The notes beneath the pieces were generated by a model. It was given only the letters and a program-made list of their open reading frames with translations, ran no database searches and had not been told where the DNA came from. From positions 1-10,881 of the forward strand of contig CAYMKI010000120.1 in NCBI GenBank assembly GCA_964390695.1: DNA of 10,881 bases, read 5' to 3'. The translations under genes and the position numbers were made by a program. Numbering within the stretch: the first letter of the stretch is position 1; the number at the start of each line of letters is the position of its first letter. Below, piece after piece: positions 1 through 7,138 of this stretch. This DNA comes from CAWACC01 sp964390695 (GTDB taxonomy: Bacteria > Chlamydiota > Chlamydiia > Chlamydiales > Parachlamydiaceae).

Positions 1-1036
1 CTCCTGTGATAGGCAGCAAGCCTGTCATCATGCCCACGTTTATCATGATATGCATGGCCAAGTAAACGGTAATACCTGCAGATAACAAGCGGCCGAACGG
101 ATCTGCCGTCACTGCGGTTACCTGAAAACTAAAATAAATCAAAGCATAAAAAAGTGCCAGCAACAAAACAAGTCCGAGAAATCCAAACTCTTCTCCGAAG
201 GCTGGGAATACCGAATCTGTGTAGGGCGCAGGGAGCCATCCGCCTGCGGTATAGTCGCTTTTTTTCCACCCTTTTCCTGCAAATCCTCCCAGGGCTATAG
301 CTGTGGTTGCGGCTTTTTGGTGGTGGGTGTTGGGGTTCAAACGTTCGAATTGGTATTCTTTTAAGACTTTGATGACGTAAGGCTTGATCGTTTCGTGCGG
401 GACAATTTCTAAGAAGATGAGCGCGACGCAAAGGAGCGAAATGCCGCCGCTCCAGCTCATGATTTTGATGACCGTGGGGTGGATATCTCCAAAGTAAAAC
501 ATGACTAGGGCTATAGGAAATAGCACTAAGGCTGTACCAAGGTCAGGTTGTTTAAGAATAAGCACAAAGGGGATAGCAACGATCAATCCGGCATAAATGG
601 CAGTGCTGAAGGACCTGGCTACATGAGAGCGGCGCTCTAAAAACCAGCTTAAGGTGATTACTACGATCAGCTTGGCGTATTCAGAAGGTTGAAAATTGAA
701 ATTGATGAAAGGTAGACGGTACCACCGATGCACACGGGCAATCGGATCGGTGAAAAATAGACCTAGCAGCGACACGATCATCAATGCATAGAGCAGCCAG
801 GTCCATTCTCTTAGCTTGTTGTAGTCAAAGGCGGCAAAAAAGACAAAAACACCCAACGCCAGCAAGTATCCTTGCATTTGATGCTTCACAAGTGGGGTAA
901 AAAAGGTTTCATCCGCATGCTCTGGAGAATTTGGCGTAGAATAAGAAGCAATAATCAAAAGGCTAATGGTCATTAAAGCCAATACAATGGGGATGATGCG
1001 AAAATCGATGCGAGAGAGGGTGGTGAAATTCCACAT
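1..1036 (-). CDS. rodA: RodA, SEDS-family peptidoglycan glycosyltransferase (C-terminus beyond the window)
   Basis: The reading frame opens with ATG at 1036 and stays open to the window edge, giving 345 complete codons. RodA polymerises lipid II into glycan strands in the inner membrane, working with a class B penicillin-binding protein. The translation is a polytopic membrane protein with SEDS hallmarks: FQPSEYAKL with Q116-E119, KQPDLGTA with Q163-G167, and the extracytoplasmic loop YTDSVFPAFGEEFG around residues 272-285. D274 in that loop aligns with the Asp of E. coli RodA (HTDFIFA) that is needed for activity. The visible end, NVGMMTGLLPITG, is the conserved NxGM(V)TGLLPxTG segment, so only the last 30-50 residues should be missing. 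A cytoplasmic stretch after TM5/6, about residues 215-245, contains many charged residues. The start lies 3 bases after the stop of the HMG-CoA reductase gene, so the two are probably co-transcribed. FtsW is the main alternative, but the context and the QPSEYAK/HTD-like loop fit RodA better. Confidence 0.9.
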   Translation of the reverse strand, partial: MWNFTTLSRIDFRIIPIVLALMTISLLIIASYSTPNSPEHADETFFTPLVKHQMQGYLLALGVFVFFAAFDYNKLREWTWLLYALMIVSLLGLFFTDPIARVHRWYRLPFINFNFQPSEYAKLIVVITLSWFLERRSHVARSFSTAIYAGLIVAIPFVLILKQPDLGTALVLFPIALVMFYFGDIHPTVIKIMSWSGGISLLCVALIFLEIVPHETIKPYVIKVLKEYQFERLNPNTHHQKAATTAIALGGFAGKGWKKSDYTAGGWLPAPYTDSVFPAFGEEFGFLGLVLLLALFYALIYFSFQVTAVTADPFGRLLSAGITVYLAMHIMINVGMMTGLLPITG

Positions 1037-1039
1037 AGG

Positions 1040-2311
1040 TTATTTCCCACGAGCTAGACGTTGGTGGGCACGTGTAAAGTGCTGAGCGGAAATGGCTCCT
1101 GTTATGGATAGTTCTCCGGCTAAAGCCACGGAGGCGCAGATCTCTGCCAAGGCTTTTGCCTTTCCCGCACCGCTCATGCCCATGATGTTGAGGTTTGCTA
1201 ATTGTGAAGGCAGCTGCGTGCCCCCTCCTACAGAACCGACCATGAGGTTGGGGAGGGTGACGGATACATAGAGGTTTCCTTCGGTAGTAATTTCAAAGCG
1301 CGTGATGCCTACGGCAGACTCGGCGACGCAGGCTACATCTTGTCCGCATGCCAGATAGAGTGCCGTTAGGCCATTAGCGTAATGGCCTTGGATGCCGATG
1401 GTGCCGCTGAGCACACCTCCCATGGCGGTCATGTACCACAGCTTGACCATTTTTTCTGGGGTTGTGTGTAGATATTTTTTAATCAACTCTTTGGTTAATT
1501 GGACTTCGGCGGTGACCTTTTTTCCCCTGACCGTTTGGAAAGATTGTGTGCTGGCTTTTTTATCGCCCGACATATTGGCTTCGATGAAATAGTGGTTTGG
1601 CTTTACGGGTGAATTTTGCAGGATGTAATTTAAGGCGGCTTCTGTGGAAATGGTCACCATATTCTGTCCCGAGGCATCGCCGGTGGTGTATTCGAAAATG
1701 AGATATACGTGGTTGCCTTCGACCATGATTTGCACATCTTTTAGTTTGCCGTACTTTGTCGTGGATTCGGCTACGGTTTGAAATTGAGAGATGTTATCAA
1801 TGCACCATTTTACAAAAATGCCTACATCCCGAATGGACTCGAAGGCAAAGCCTGGGGCTCTGCACACGCCTTCGCTGATCAGACAAGCTGTGCAGCCGCC
1901 GGCTTCAGTGATGAGCATAGAGCCGCGGTGATATGAAGCAACGAGGGCGGCTTCGGTGGTGGCCAGAGGAATATAATAATCCCCTTGGGCAAAAAGACCA
2001 TTGACACGCAAAGGACCCGCTAATCCTACCGGCACCTTTACGGTACCGATGAAATTTTCGATATTGTTTTCATATTTAGACATGTGAGCGAATGTTTGCG
2101 GGTCTAATACCGCCTCCTGTTCTTCAGGTGAGGAGCTGAGCAAATCCCATCTTTTTTGCACAAAGGCGGCCTGAATATGCGCGCTACCGGGAACTTTAGG
2201 CAAAGGGCGAGGCGTTTGTTTAGGAATGAGCTTTTGGAGCAGCTCTTCTTGGGAGTGATCTTTGAGAAGTTTATAAATCTGATCTTTGCCTTGACGATAA
2301 CTTTTGGTCAT
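1040..2311 (-). CDS. Hydroxymethylglutaryl-CoA reductase, class I-like
   Basis: This 423-residue soluble protein should reduce HMG-CoA to mevalonate with NAD(P)H, the committed step of the mevalonate route to isoprenoids. Recognisable blocks are ENFIGTVKVPVGLAGPL (85-101), ATTEAALVAS (117-126), GDASGQNMVT (211-220), SGDKK (248-252), ACGQD (321-325) and VGSVGGGTQLPSQ (358-370). By comparison with the human enzyme, the four catalytic positions are all present: Glu (E120), Lys (K251), Asp (D325) and His (H416). There is no N-terminal membrane domain, as expected for a bacterial form. The VGGGT block and single C-terminal His motif are closer to class I than to the Pseudomonas-type class II, though this is judged by eye. 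The ATG at 2311 is the only standard start before an upstream in-frame TGA. No Shine-Dalgarno is visible, and a TATAAT lies only about 10 bases upstream, so the mRNA may be nearly leaderless. rodA follows after 3 bases. Confidence 0.93.
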   Translation of the reverse strand: MTKSYRQGKDQIYKLLKDHSQEELLQKLIPKQTPRPLPKVPGSAHIQAAFVQKRWDLLSSSPEEQEAVLDPQTFAHMSKYENNIENFIGTVKVPVGLAGPLRVNGLFAQGDYYIPLATTEAALVASYHRGSMLITEAGGCTACLISEGVCRAPGFAFESIRDVGIFVKWCIDNISQFQTVAESTTKYGKLKDVQIMVEGNHVYLIFEYTTGDASGQNMVTISTEAALNYILQNSPVKPNHYFIEANMSGDKKASTQSFQTVRGKKVTAEVQLTKELIKKYLHTTPEKMVKLWYMTAMGGVLSGTIGIQGHYANGLTALYLACGQDVACVAESAVGITRFEITTEGNLYVSVTLPNLMVGSVGGGTQLPSQLANLNIMGMSGAGKAKALAEICASVALAGELSITGAISAQHFTRAHQRLARGK

Positions 2312-2320
2312 AAGATATTT

Positions 2321-2326
2321 ATTATA
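2321..2326 (-). promoter_or_regulatory. Possible -10 box (TATAAT) for the HMG-CoA reductase-rodA unit
   Basis: Read on the minus strand, a consensus TATAAT ends 9 bases before the ATG at 2311. Transcription would then begin 2-5 bases before the start codon. I see no convincing -35 hexamer at 16-18 bases and no extended TGn, so this is only a candidate. Confidence 0.3.
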
Positions 2327-2408
2327 AAGGGGATTTTGTGTGCGGTATATGCTAAGGAGTCATCATGCCATAGATCCTATTTATATGGCAATAGAGCTAA
2401 AAAATAAC

Positions 2409-2438
2409 TAGACGCAAAATGATATTTTGTTATATAAA
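2409..2438 (+). promoter_or_regulatory. Possible sigma70-type promoter of the plus-strand five-gene run
   Basis: TAGACG (2409-2414) resembles a -35 TTGACA. It is followed after 16-18 bases by TATATAAA (2431-2438), a reasonable -10. It lies about 80 bases before the preferred start of the PIN-TRAM gene, in the divergent gap with the HMG-CoA reductase gene. This is the best match I see in the gap; it has not been scored against a matrix. Confidence 0.35.
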
Positions 2439-2515
2439 CCTAGGGATAGGTATCAAACGATCTCCATTTGAAGAAACTGAAAAAAACCCATAGAAATAAA
2501 ATTATAGGCAACACC

Positions 2516-3619
2516 ATGAATACATCCATAAATGTGATACGACTAGTGTTCATTTTTTTGTGCGCACTCATTTCGAGTTCCTATGCGACCACACAACCAG
2601 CAGAGGGATTGACTTTTGCAAATCTTTTATTAGGCTTAGTCGGTGGAGCTCTTTTTGCATCAGGTGTTATCGGCATGGATATAGCCTTAAAACAGATTAA
2701 CTTACGCATCTTCAATCAGGCGATTTTAGGCTTGTTTTTTGGATATATTTTTGGAGAAGCTATTGTTCTTATCCTGAATACCGCTTTACAGCTCGACCAC
2801 ATCGTGGAAAATTCTCAATTAGTAAATATATTCAAATCGGCCATATATCTCTTCTCTGTTTACTTTGGCATGGTTTTAACAGTTAGATGTGCTGATGAGC
2901 TTTATTTGAGTATTCCTTTTGTGCGTTTGAAACCGTCGAGTCAGAATAGAAAAGATATCGTCGTAGATGGATCGGCGCTTTTTGATCCCAGAATAGTGGA
3001 TCTTGCCGTTTCGGGTCTTTTGGACCATCTACTTATTGTACCACTATTTTTAGTTAAGGAGCTGAACGCACAGTTGGAAAGTGCTGATGAATCAACCAAA
3101 ATTAGAGCCAGAAAATCTTTAGAGACCTTGAAAAAATTAGAGTCGATCCCTTCGTTAGATTTGAGATACAATGAAACCGATTTTAATGATATCAAAGACC
3201 CTCTTTCCAAACTGATCCGCTTAGCCAGAGTAATGGATGCAAATATCATCACAGCAGACATTACGAAAGTGCAGCAGGCTTTGATAGAAGGTATCCGATT
3301 TATCAACATTCATTTACTTTCAAACGCCTTGAAGCCGCTGACGCAAACTGGCGAATTCTTGAATATCAAAGTGCTGCGATATGGCAAAGAGCCCGGTCAA
3401 GGTGTAGGGTATTTGGATGATGGCACTATGGTAGTCGTGAATGGAGGCGCTGAGTTTATCAATGAAACTATAAGAGCTCAAGTTATCTCTGTCAAAAACA
3501 ACCCCACAGGACGTATGATCTTTTGTAACGCCTTAGATGAGGGTATGCATCATTTACCAGAGTCAAAGTCTGGCCTCCCCGAATTGGAGTCTGTACACAA
3601 AAGCTATTTTGCTTTATAG
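2516..3619 (+). CDS. Membrane-anchored PIN-TRAM domain protein, YacL type
   Basis: A 367-residue protein built as in the YacL family. It has four hydrophobic segments (about 7-24, 32-54, 66-92 and 104-123), then a cytoplasmic PIN nuclease-like domain (about 147-275) and a C-terminal TRAM domain (about 276-340). PIN acidic positions are present: D151 in VVDGSALFDPRI, E182 in FLVKEL, D228 in the KDPLSKLIRLA stretch, and D248 in NIITAD. The TRAM domain contains the family signature GKEPGQGVGYLDDGTMVVV (290-308) and ends TGRMIFC. The family is thought to act on RNA, but its substrate is not established to my knowledge. The frame also opens at a TTG at 2468. I prefer the ATG at 2516 because it begins a clean hydrophobic N-terminus and the preceding 16 residues are Lys-rich and unlike the family. 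acpS follows after 3 bases. Confidence 0.88.
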   Translation: MNTSINVIRLVFIFLCALISSSYATTQPAEGLTFANLLLGLVGGALFASGVIGMDIALKQINLRIFNQAILGLFFGYIFGEAIVLILNTALQLDHIVENSQLVNIFKSAIYLFSVYFGMVLTVRCADELYLSIPFVRLKPSSQNRKDIVVDGSALFDPRIVDLAVSGLLDHLLIVPLFLVKELNAQLESADESTKIRARKSLETLKKLESIPSLDLRYNETDFNDIKDPLSKLIRLARVMDANIITADITKVQQALIEGIRFINIHLLSNALKPLTQTGEFLNIKVLRYGKEPGQGVGYLDDGTMVVVNGGAEFINETIRAQVISVKNNPTGRMIFCNALDEGMHHLPESKSGLPELESVHKSYFAL

Positions 3620-3622
3620 CAT

Positions 3623-3994
3623 ATGATTTTGGGCGTCGGCTGTGATATAATAGAGGTTGTGCGGGTACAACAAAGCATAGAAAAGCATGGCGAGTTGTTC
3701 CTGCATAAAATTTTCACTCCACTTGAACACAATTATTGCAGCCGGTATAAAAATCCGTATCCGCACTATGCAGCCAGATTTGCAGGCAAGGAAGCCATTT
3801 CCAAGGCCTTCGGAGTGGGGATTAGCACTGAAATTTCATGGCTTGATATGGAGATAGGCAATGACTCTAAGGGAAATCCATTTGTTACCTTTCAACCAAA
3901 AGTCAAGGCCTATTTCGATGATCCTGCAGTTAAAATTACACTAAGTCATTGCAAGGAGTATGCAATGGCAGTAGCTATTTGGAGTCAGAGATAA
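3623..3994 (+). CDS. acpS: Holo-[acyl-carrier-protein] synthase
   Basis: This 123-residue protein matches the usual AcpS length. It transfers 4'-phosphopantetheine from CoA to a Ser of apo-ACP, activating fatty-acid synthesis in the cytoplasm. The N-terminal signature GVGCDIIEV carries the metal-binding D8. The second signature ARFAGKEAISKAFG carries E57. The C-terminal LSHCKEYAMAVAI is the conserved SxSHxxxxAxA strand. The start lies 3 bases after the PIN-TRAM stop with no clear Shine-Dalgarno, which suggests translational coupling. The DedA gene begins 1 base after its stop. Confidence 0.95.
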   Translation: MILGVGCDIIEVVRVQQSIEKHGELFLHKIFTPLEHNYCSRYKNPYPHYAARFAGKEAISKAFGVGISTEISWLDMEIGNDSKGNPFVTFQPKVKAYFDDPAVKITLSHCKEYAMAVAIWSQR

Positions 3995-3995
3995 C

Positions 3996-4640
3996 ATGGT
4001 AGAAACAGCAACGGATCCTTTTACCGTGTGGTTATTACAATACGGATGCTTTGCCTTATTTTTTTTACTAGCCCTTGGAATCATTGGCTTGCCCATCCCT
4101 GAAGATACCCTAATGATTTTTACCGGCATTCTGATTCAAAAAGGGGTATTGCCGCCGGTATTGGCATTTATTTCCGCCTTTTTAGGCAGTCTGTGTGGAA
4201 TAACCGTGAGTTATCTAATAGGGCGTTTTGCCGGCGATGTAGTTATAAAAAAATACGGGGGGTATATTGGGCTGACTGAAGTGCGCATGGCGAAAATGCA
4301 TTGGTGGTTTGAACGTTTTGGTAAATGGGTCATTTTTATCGGATATTTCATAGCAGGCTTGCGACATTTTAGCGGTTTATTTGCAGGATTTACCGATATG
4401 GAGTTCAAGCATTTTGCCAAGTATGCTGTTTTGGGAGCGCTTTGTTGGATAGGGCTGCTATTTAGCTTCGGTTATTTTTTTGGCGAGTGTTGCAATCATA
4501 TGATCAATTACGCCATGGATATTTTTGAAAATAACTTTACGCTCGTCTTAGTGTGTCTAGCCGTGATATGGGTTGTATACTCTGTAGTTAAAAATTACCT
4601 CTCTAAACCTAGGGTACAGAACAATCGCAAGGATACATAG
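3996..4640 (+). CDS. DedA-family (SNARE-associated/VTT domain) membrane protein
   Basis: A 214-residue integral membrane protein. DedA-family proteins are implicated in lipid-carrier flipping (undecaprenyl phosphate or phosphatidylethanolamine), membrane homeostasis and envelope integrity. Visible family features are GLPIPEDTLMIFTG (31-44) with the acidic E36/D37 pair, SYLIGRFAG (72-80) with R77, and the re-entrant loop motif GYFIAGLRHFSGLFAG (116-131) with conserved R123. Further hydrophobic segments lie at about 15-33, 53-74, 142-163 and 181-199, and the tail is short and basic. It starts 1 base after acpS, with GGAG about 11 bases upstream. The next gene's ATG immediately follows its TAG stop. 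Which lipid it moves cannot be read from the sequence. Confidence 0.9.
   Translation: MVETATDPFTVWLLQYGCFALFFLLALGIIGLPIPEDTLMIFTGILIQKGVLPPVLAFISAFLGSLCGITVSYLIGRFAGDVVIKKYGGYIGLTEVRMAKMHWWFERFGKWVIFIGYFIAGLRHFSGLFAGFTDMEFKHFAKYAVLGALCWIGLLFSFGYFFGECCNHMINYAMDIFENNFTLVLVCLAVIWVVYSVVKNYLSKPRVQNNRKDT
4629..4633 (+). promoter_or_regulatory. Ribosome binding site for the metallo-beta-lactamase/rhodanese gene
   Basis: AAGGA sits 7 bases before the ATG at 4641, inside the end of the DedA gene. It supports this start even though the preceding stop codon and the ATG are directly adjacent (TAGATG). Confidence 0.6.
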
Positions 4641-6005
4641 ATGGTTATACATACCTTTAATACTCCCGGGCTAGCGATAAATTCTTATCTGATTGCAGAT
4701 GCCTCCACAAAAAAGGCCGTCATCATCGATCCTACAAGATATGTTGAACGCTATCTGGAGTATGTAAAACAAGAAAATCTCATCATTCAAGATATTCTAG
4801 AAACCCATGTGCATGCGGACTTCGTTTCGGGTGCTTGCGATCTGAAACAAGCTTGCGGGGGAGCTCCTATCATCCACTGCTCAGGCATGGGAGGTGCCGC
4901 CTGGATCCCTACGTATGCAGACCAAGTTGTGAAGGAGGGGGATACCCTGGATTATCCAAGTTTTAGTTTAACAGCATTGCATACACCGGGTCATACGTAC
5001 GAACATCTTACATGGCTATTTTACAACAAAGAGCAAAGCTCTGAGGTTCCAAGTGCAGCCTTTACAGGGGATTTTATATTTGTAGGCAGCGTGGGCAGGC
5101 CGGATCTGCTGGGCACCAAGGACACAGAAAAACTATCCAGACTTCTCTATGATTCTATATTTGCCAAGATAGCAGCATTGCCTGAATCTGTCGTCATATA
5201 TCCGGCGCATGGGGCAGGCTCATTATGCGGAAAGGCTTTAGGGAACAAACCGACGTCCACCTTAGGTGTGGAAAGAAAAACGAATCCCTTTATGCAATAT
5301 AATACTTTTGCAGAGTGGTATTTCCGCTTGCAAGAAGGCATTTCTCCGGCGCCAAAGAATTTTGCACGGATTAAAAAAATGAATTTAAAGACGACATCCG
5401 AGTCTAGGATAGAAAATACTAGCCCCGAAGTGTATATCGATATACGCCAGCCGGAACAATTTGCAGCATCCCATGTCAAAGGGGCTCTTAATATTCCTTG
5501 GGGACCCTCATTTTGCAACTGGGTCGGGTCGGTATTGTATGAAGATATCTGTGTAGGGCTCGTTGGAGATAGTTTGTCCACTCTCGACATGGCCGCAGCC
5601 AATCTTCAGCTGATCGGTTTTGATCATATAGCCAGCAGTTTTTTATGGGATCGAGATGAAGGTTTGCAAGCATTGGATAAGGTTACAGAAAATCCTATAG
5701 AGGTCATGCTTTTATATCAGAAACTTCGGGAAGCTCACCATGATGTATACCTGATAGATGTAAGGACTACTGCAGAATGGTCTTCTGGACATATTCATCA
5801 AGCCATGCATGTGGAATTGTCAGATTTAGCGAATCAACTGGACCGTCTACCAACCGGTTCTAGTCTCTATCTAGTGTGTGGTAGCGGTTATCGCTCATCG
5901 CTAGCAGCCTCGTTTTTAAAGCGTATGGGATACGCTTCTGTATATAGTGTCACAGGGGGTATGAATGCCTGGATGCGTGCCGGCCTTCCTTTGATCAGTT
6001 CTTAA
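4641..6005 (+). CDS. Metallo-beta-lactamase fold/double rhodanese fusion, persulfide dioxygenase type
   Basis: A 454-residue cytoplasmic protein with an MBL-fold domain (about 1-210) and two rhodanese domains (about 260-345 and 355-452). It resembles the ETHE1/CstB/Blh group, which oxidises glutathione or CoA persulfide to sulfite and passes sulfur on a rhodanese Cys. Metal-binding motifs are THVHADFVSG (H56, H58, D60), TPGHT (H118), FTGD (D144) and YPAHG (H190). By analogy with ETHE1, H56, H118 and D144 would hold a single iron. F61 stands where the classic HxHxDH motif has a second His. The first rhodanese has no Cys where the active loop should be (VGDSLST, about 308-314) and looks non-catalytic. 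The second keeps CGSGYRSS with C413. The gene abuts the DedA gene, and the next gene follows after 11 bases. Iron versus zinc, and the exact thiol substrate, cannot be decided here. Confidence 0.88.
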   Translation: MVIHTFNTPGLAINSYLIADASTKKAVIIDPTRYVERYLEYVKQENLIIQDILETHVHADFVSGACDLKQACGGAPIIHCSGMGGAAWIPTYADQVVKEGDTLDYPSFSLTALHTPGHTYEHLTWLFYNKEQSSEVPSAAFTGDFIFVGSVGRPDLLGTKDTEKLSRLLYDSIFAKIAALPESVVIYPAHGAGSLCGKALGNKPTSTLGVERKTNPFMQYNTFAEWYFRLQEGISPAPKNFARIKKMNLKTTSESRIENTSPEVYIDIRQPEQFAASHVKGALNIPWGPSFCNWVGSVLYEDICVGLVGDSLSTLDMAAANLQLIGFDHIASSFLWDRDEGLQALDKVTENPIEVMLLYQKLREAHHDVYLIDVRTTAEWSSGHIHQAMHVELSDLANQLDRLPTGSSLYLVCGSGYRSSLAASFLKRMGYASVYSVTGGMNAWMRAGLPLISS

Positions 6006-6016
6006 CCATTGATAGA

Positions 6017-7066
6017 ATGAAAATTTTTTTTTCGCTGGTTGTTTATTTTTTCGTTCTCCCTTACCAATTAAGTTTTGCGAATCTGATAGAAGAAGAAATA
6101 AGCCAAGCCTTCGTTTTAGAGACCAGGCAGCTCGAAATCCCGGGTTTCAAATGTGCTTTCAATCCATCACTTATCGTCTGGAATGATAATACGTTGCTGA
6201 GTTTTAGGGTCCGAAATGCTAAGTTGGATTCTACCTTTGAAATAGGAATGGTATGGTTGGATGAGCAACTGTGTCCTAGAGGCTCTGCTCAGATTCTAGA
6301 TATTCGTTCCAATCATGTGCATAAATTTAACAAAGAACAGGATCCTAGACTAGTGCTAATCAAGGAGCACTTGTATATTGTTTATAGCAATGATGTTGAA
6401 ATTGACTTTATAAATCCCCCATGTATCACCAGGCGCGTATGCGTATGCAAAGTCAATTATGATGGAGTGAATTTTAGCGCGGAACCTCCAGATTACCTCT
6501 TGAAATTTCCAGGTGAAAGAACGTCTCGTTGGGAAAAAAATTGGGTACCTTTCGAATACAATGACAACCTTTTATTAGCCTATTCTATATCTCCTCACAA
6601 GATTTTCAAGCCTTTGCTAGGTTCTACCGATTGCGATCTTGTGGATATCAGTTCAAAAAATATTCCTTGGGCTTGGGGTGAACTCAGAGGAGGTACTCCG
6701 GCCTTGAGGTTAAATGAAACACAGTACTTAGCCTTTTTTCACTCTTCGACAAAAATGGCCACTAAGCATTCCAATGGAGCTGTTATCCCTCATTATGTGA
6801 TGGGGGCTTATGTGTATAACGCCTTTCCGCCTTTTGAAATTACGCATATTAGCCCAGAACCTATCATAGCTAGAAATTTTTATAGTGGTTTAAGCTATAA
6901 GACCTACCGCCCTGTATGTGTGGTTTTTCCAGGAGGCTACATATTTGATAAGGATTACATCTGGATAGCCTATGGACGACAGGATCATGAGATTTGGCTG
7001 GTGAAACTTGATAAAGATGCGCTTTTAAAGAGCTTGGTAGCGCTTGAAACTCAGCAAGCTCCCTAA
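6017..7066 (+). CDS. Exported GH130/COG2152-like five-bladed beta-propeller protein, copy 1
   Basis: A 349-residue protein with a Sec signal peptide: a Lys at position 2, a hydrophobic core at 3-19 and a likely cut after A21. The mature part matches the other three copies throughout. Landmarks are AFNPSLIVW (47-55), LLSFRVR (60-66), EIGMVWLDE (75-83), EQDPR (107-111), the EKNWVPFEY block (173-181), LRGGTPAL (223-230), YLAFFHSS (237-244), MGAYVYN (262-268), the VVFPGGYI block (302-309) and AYGRQDHEIW (318-327). This pattern resembles GH130 mannoside phosphorylases/hydrolases, where the Asp of the E/QDPR motif serves as acid (here D109). I infer a glycan-active or glycan-binding secreted protein; the substrate is unknown. 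A run of nine T (6024-6032) directly follows the first codons. It is last in the plus-strand run and faces the other copies across a hairpin. Confidence 0.75.
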   Translation: MKIFFSLVVYFFVLPYQLSFANLIEEEISQAFVLETRQLEIPGFKCAFNPSLIVWNDNTLLSFRVRNAKLDSTFEIGMVWLDEQLCPRGSAQILDIRSNHVHKFNKEQDPRLVLIKEHLYIVYSNDVEIDFINPPCITRRVCVCKVNYDGVNFSAEPPDYLLKFPGERTSRWEKNWVPFEYNDNLLLAYSISPHKIFKPLLGSTDCDLVDISSKNIPWAWGELRGGTPALRLNETQYLAFFHSSTKMATKHSNGAVIPHYVMGAYVYNAFPPFEITHISPEPIIARNFYSGLSYKTYRPVCVVFPGGYIFDKDYIWIAYGRQDHEIWLVKLDKDALLKSLVALETQQAP

Positions 7067-7090
7067 TTCTTAGCTCAACTTTAAATAAGC

Positions 7091-7115
7091 ACAGGACATC
7101 ATCTAGATGTCCTGT
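7091..7115. terminator. Perfect hairpin between convergent genes, probable bidirectional terminator
   Basis: A perfect 10-bp inverted repeat, ACAGGACATC and GATGTCCTGT, encloses a 5-base loop (ATCTA). It sits in the 72-base gap between the stop codons of two convergent genes. There is no long U-run on the plus strand; on the minus strand it is followed by a weak T-rich stretch (GCTTATTT). Position and symmetry argue for transcription termination or mRNA 3'-end protection for both runs. Confidence 0.6.
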
Positions 7116-7138
7116 AGCAAGAAATACACATAGGAAAA

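Noticed and set aside
129..431. A 100-residue open frame on the minus strand.
   Set aside because: It lies inside rodA in another frame. Its Arg/Pro-rich translation matches nothing I recognise, while the rodA frame has clear SEDS motifs.
2354..2373. A near-perfect AAGGAG, 5 bases, then ATG CCA TAG on the plus strand: a two-codon minimal ORF in the divergent gap.
   Set aside because: It lies upstream of the best plus-strand promoter candidate, so it may not be transcribed. A six-base match plus a nearby ATG can occur by chance in such a gap.
2468..2515. TTG start at 2468 adding 16 residues to the PIN-TRAM protein.
   Set aside because: The added segment is Lys/Asn-rich with no family resemblance, and there is no good ribosome binding site. 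The ATG at 2516 begins a normal hydrophobic N-terminus.
2941..3309. A 122-residue minus-strand open frame.
   Set aside because: It is antisense to the PIN domain coding region, which has clear motifs; this is a shadow frame.
5147..5673. Two overlapping minus-strand open frames of 151 and 61 residues.
   Set aside because: Both are antisense to the MBL-rhodanese fusion, show no recognisable motif, and have no ribosome binding site.
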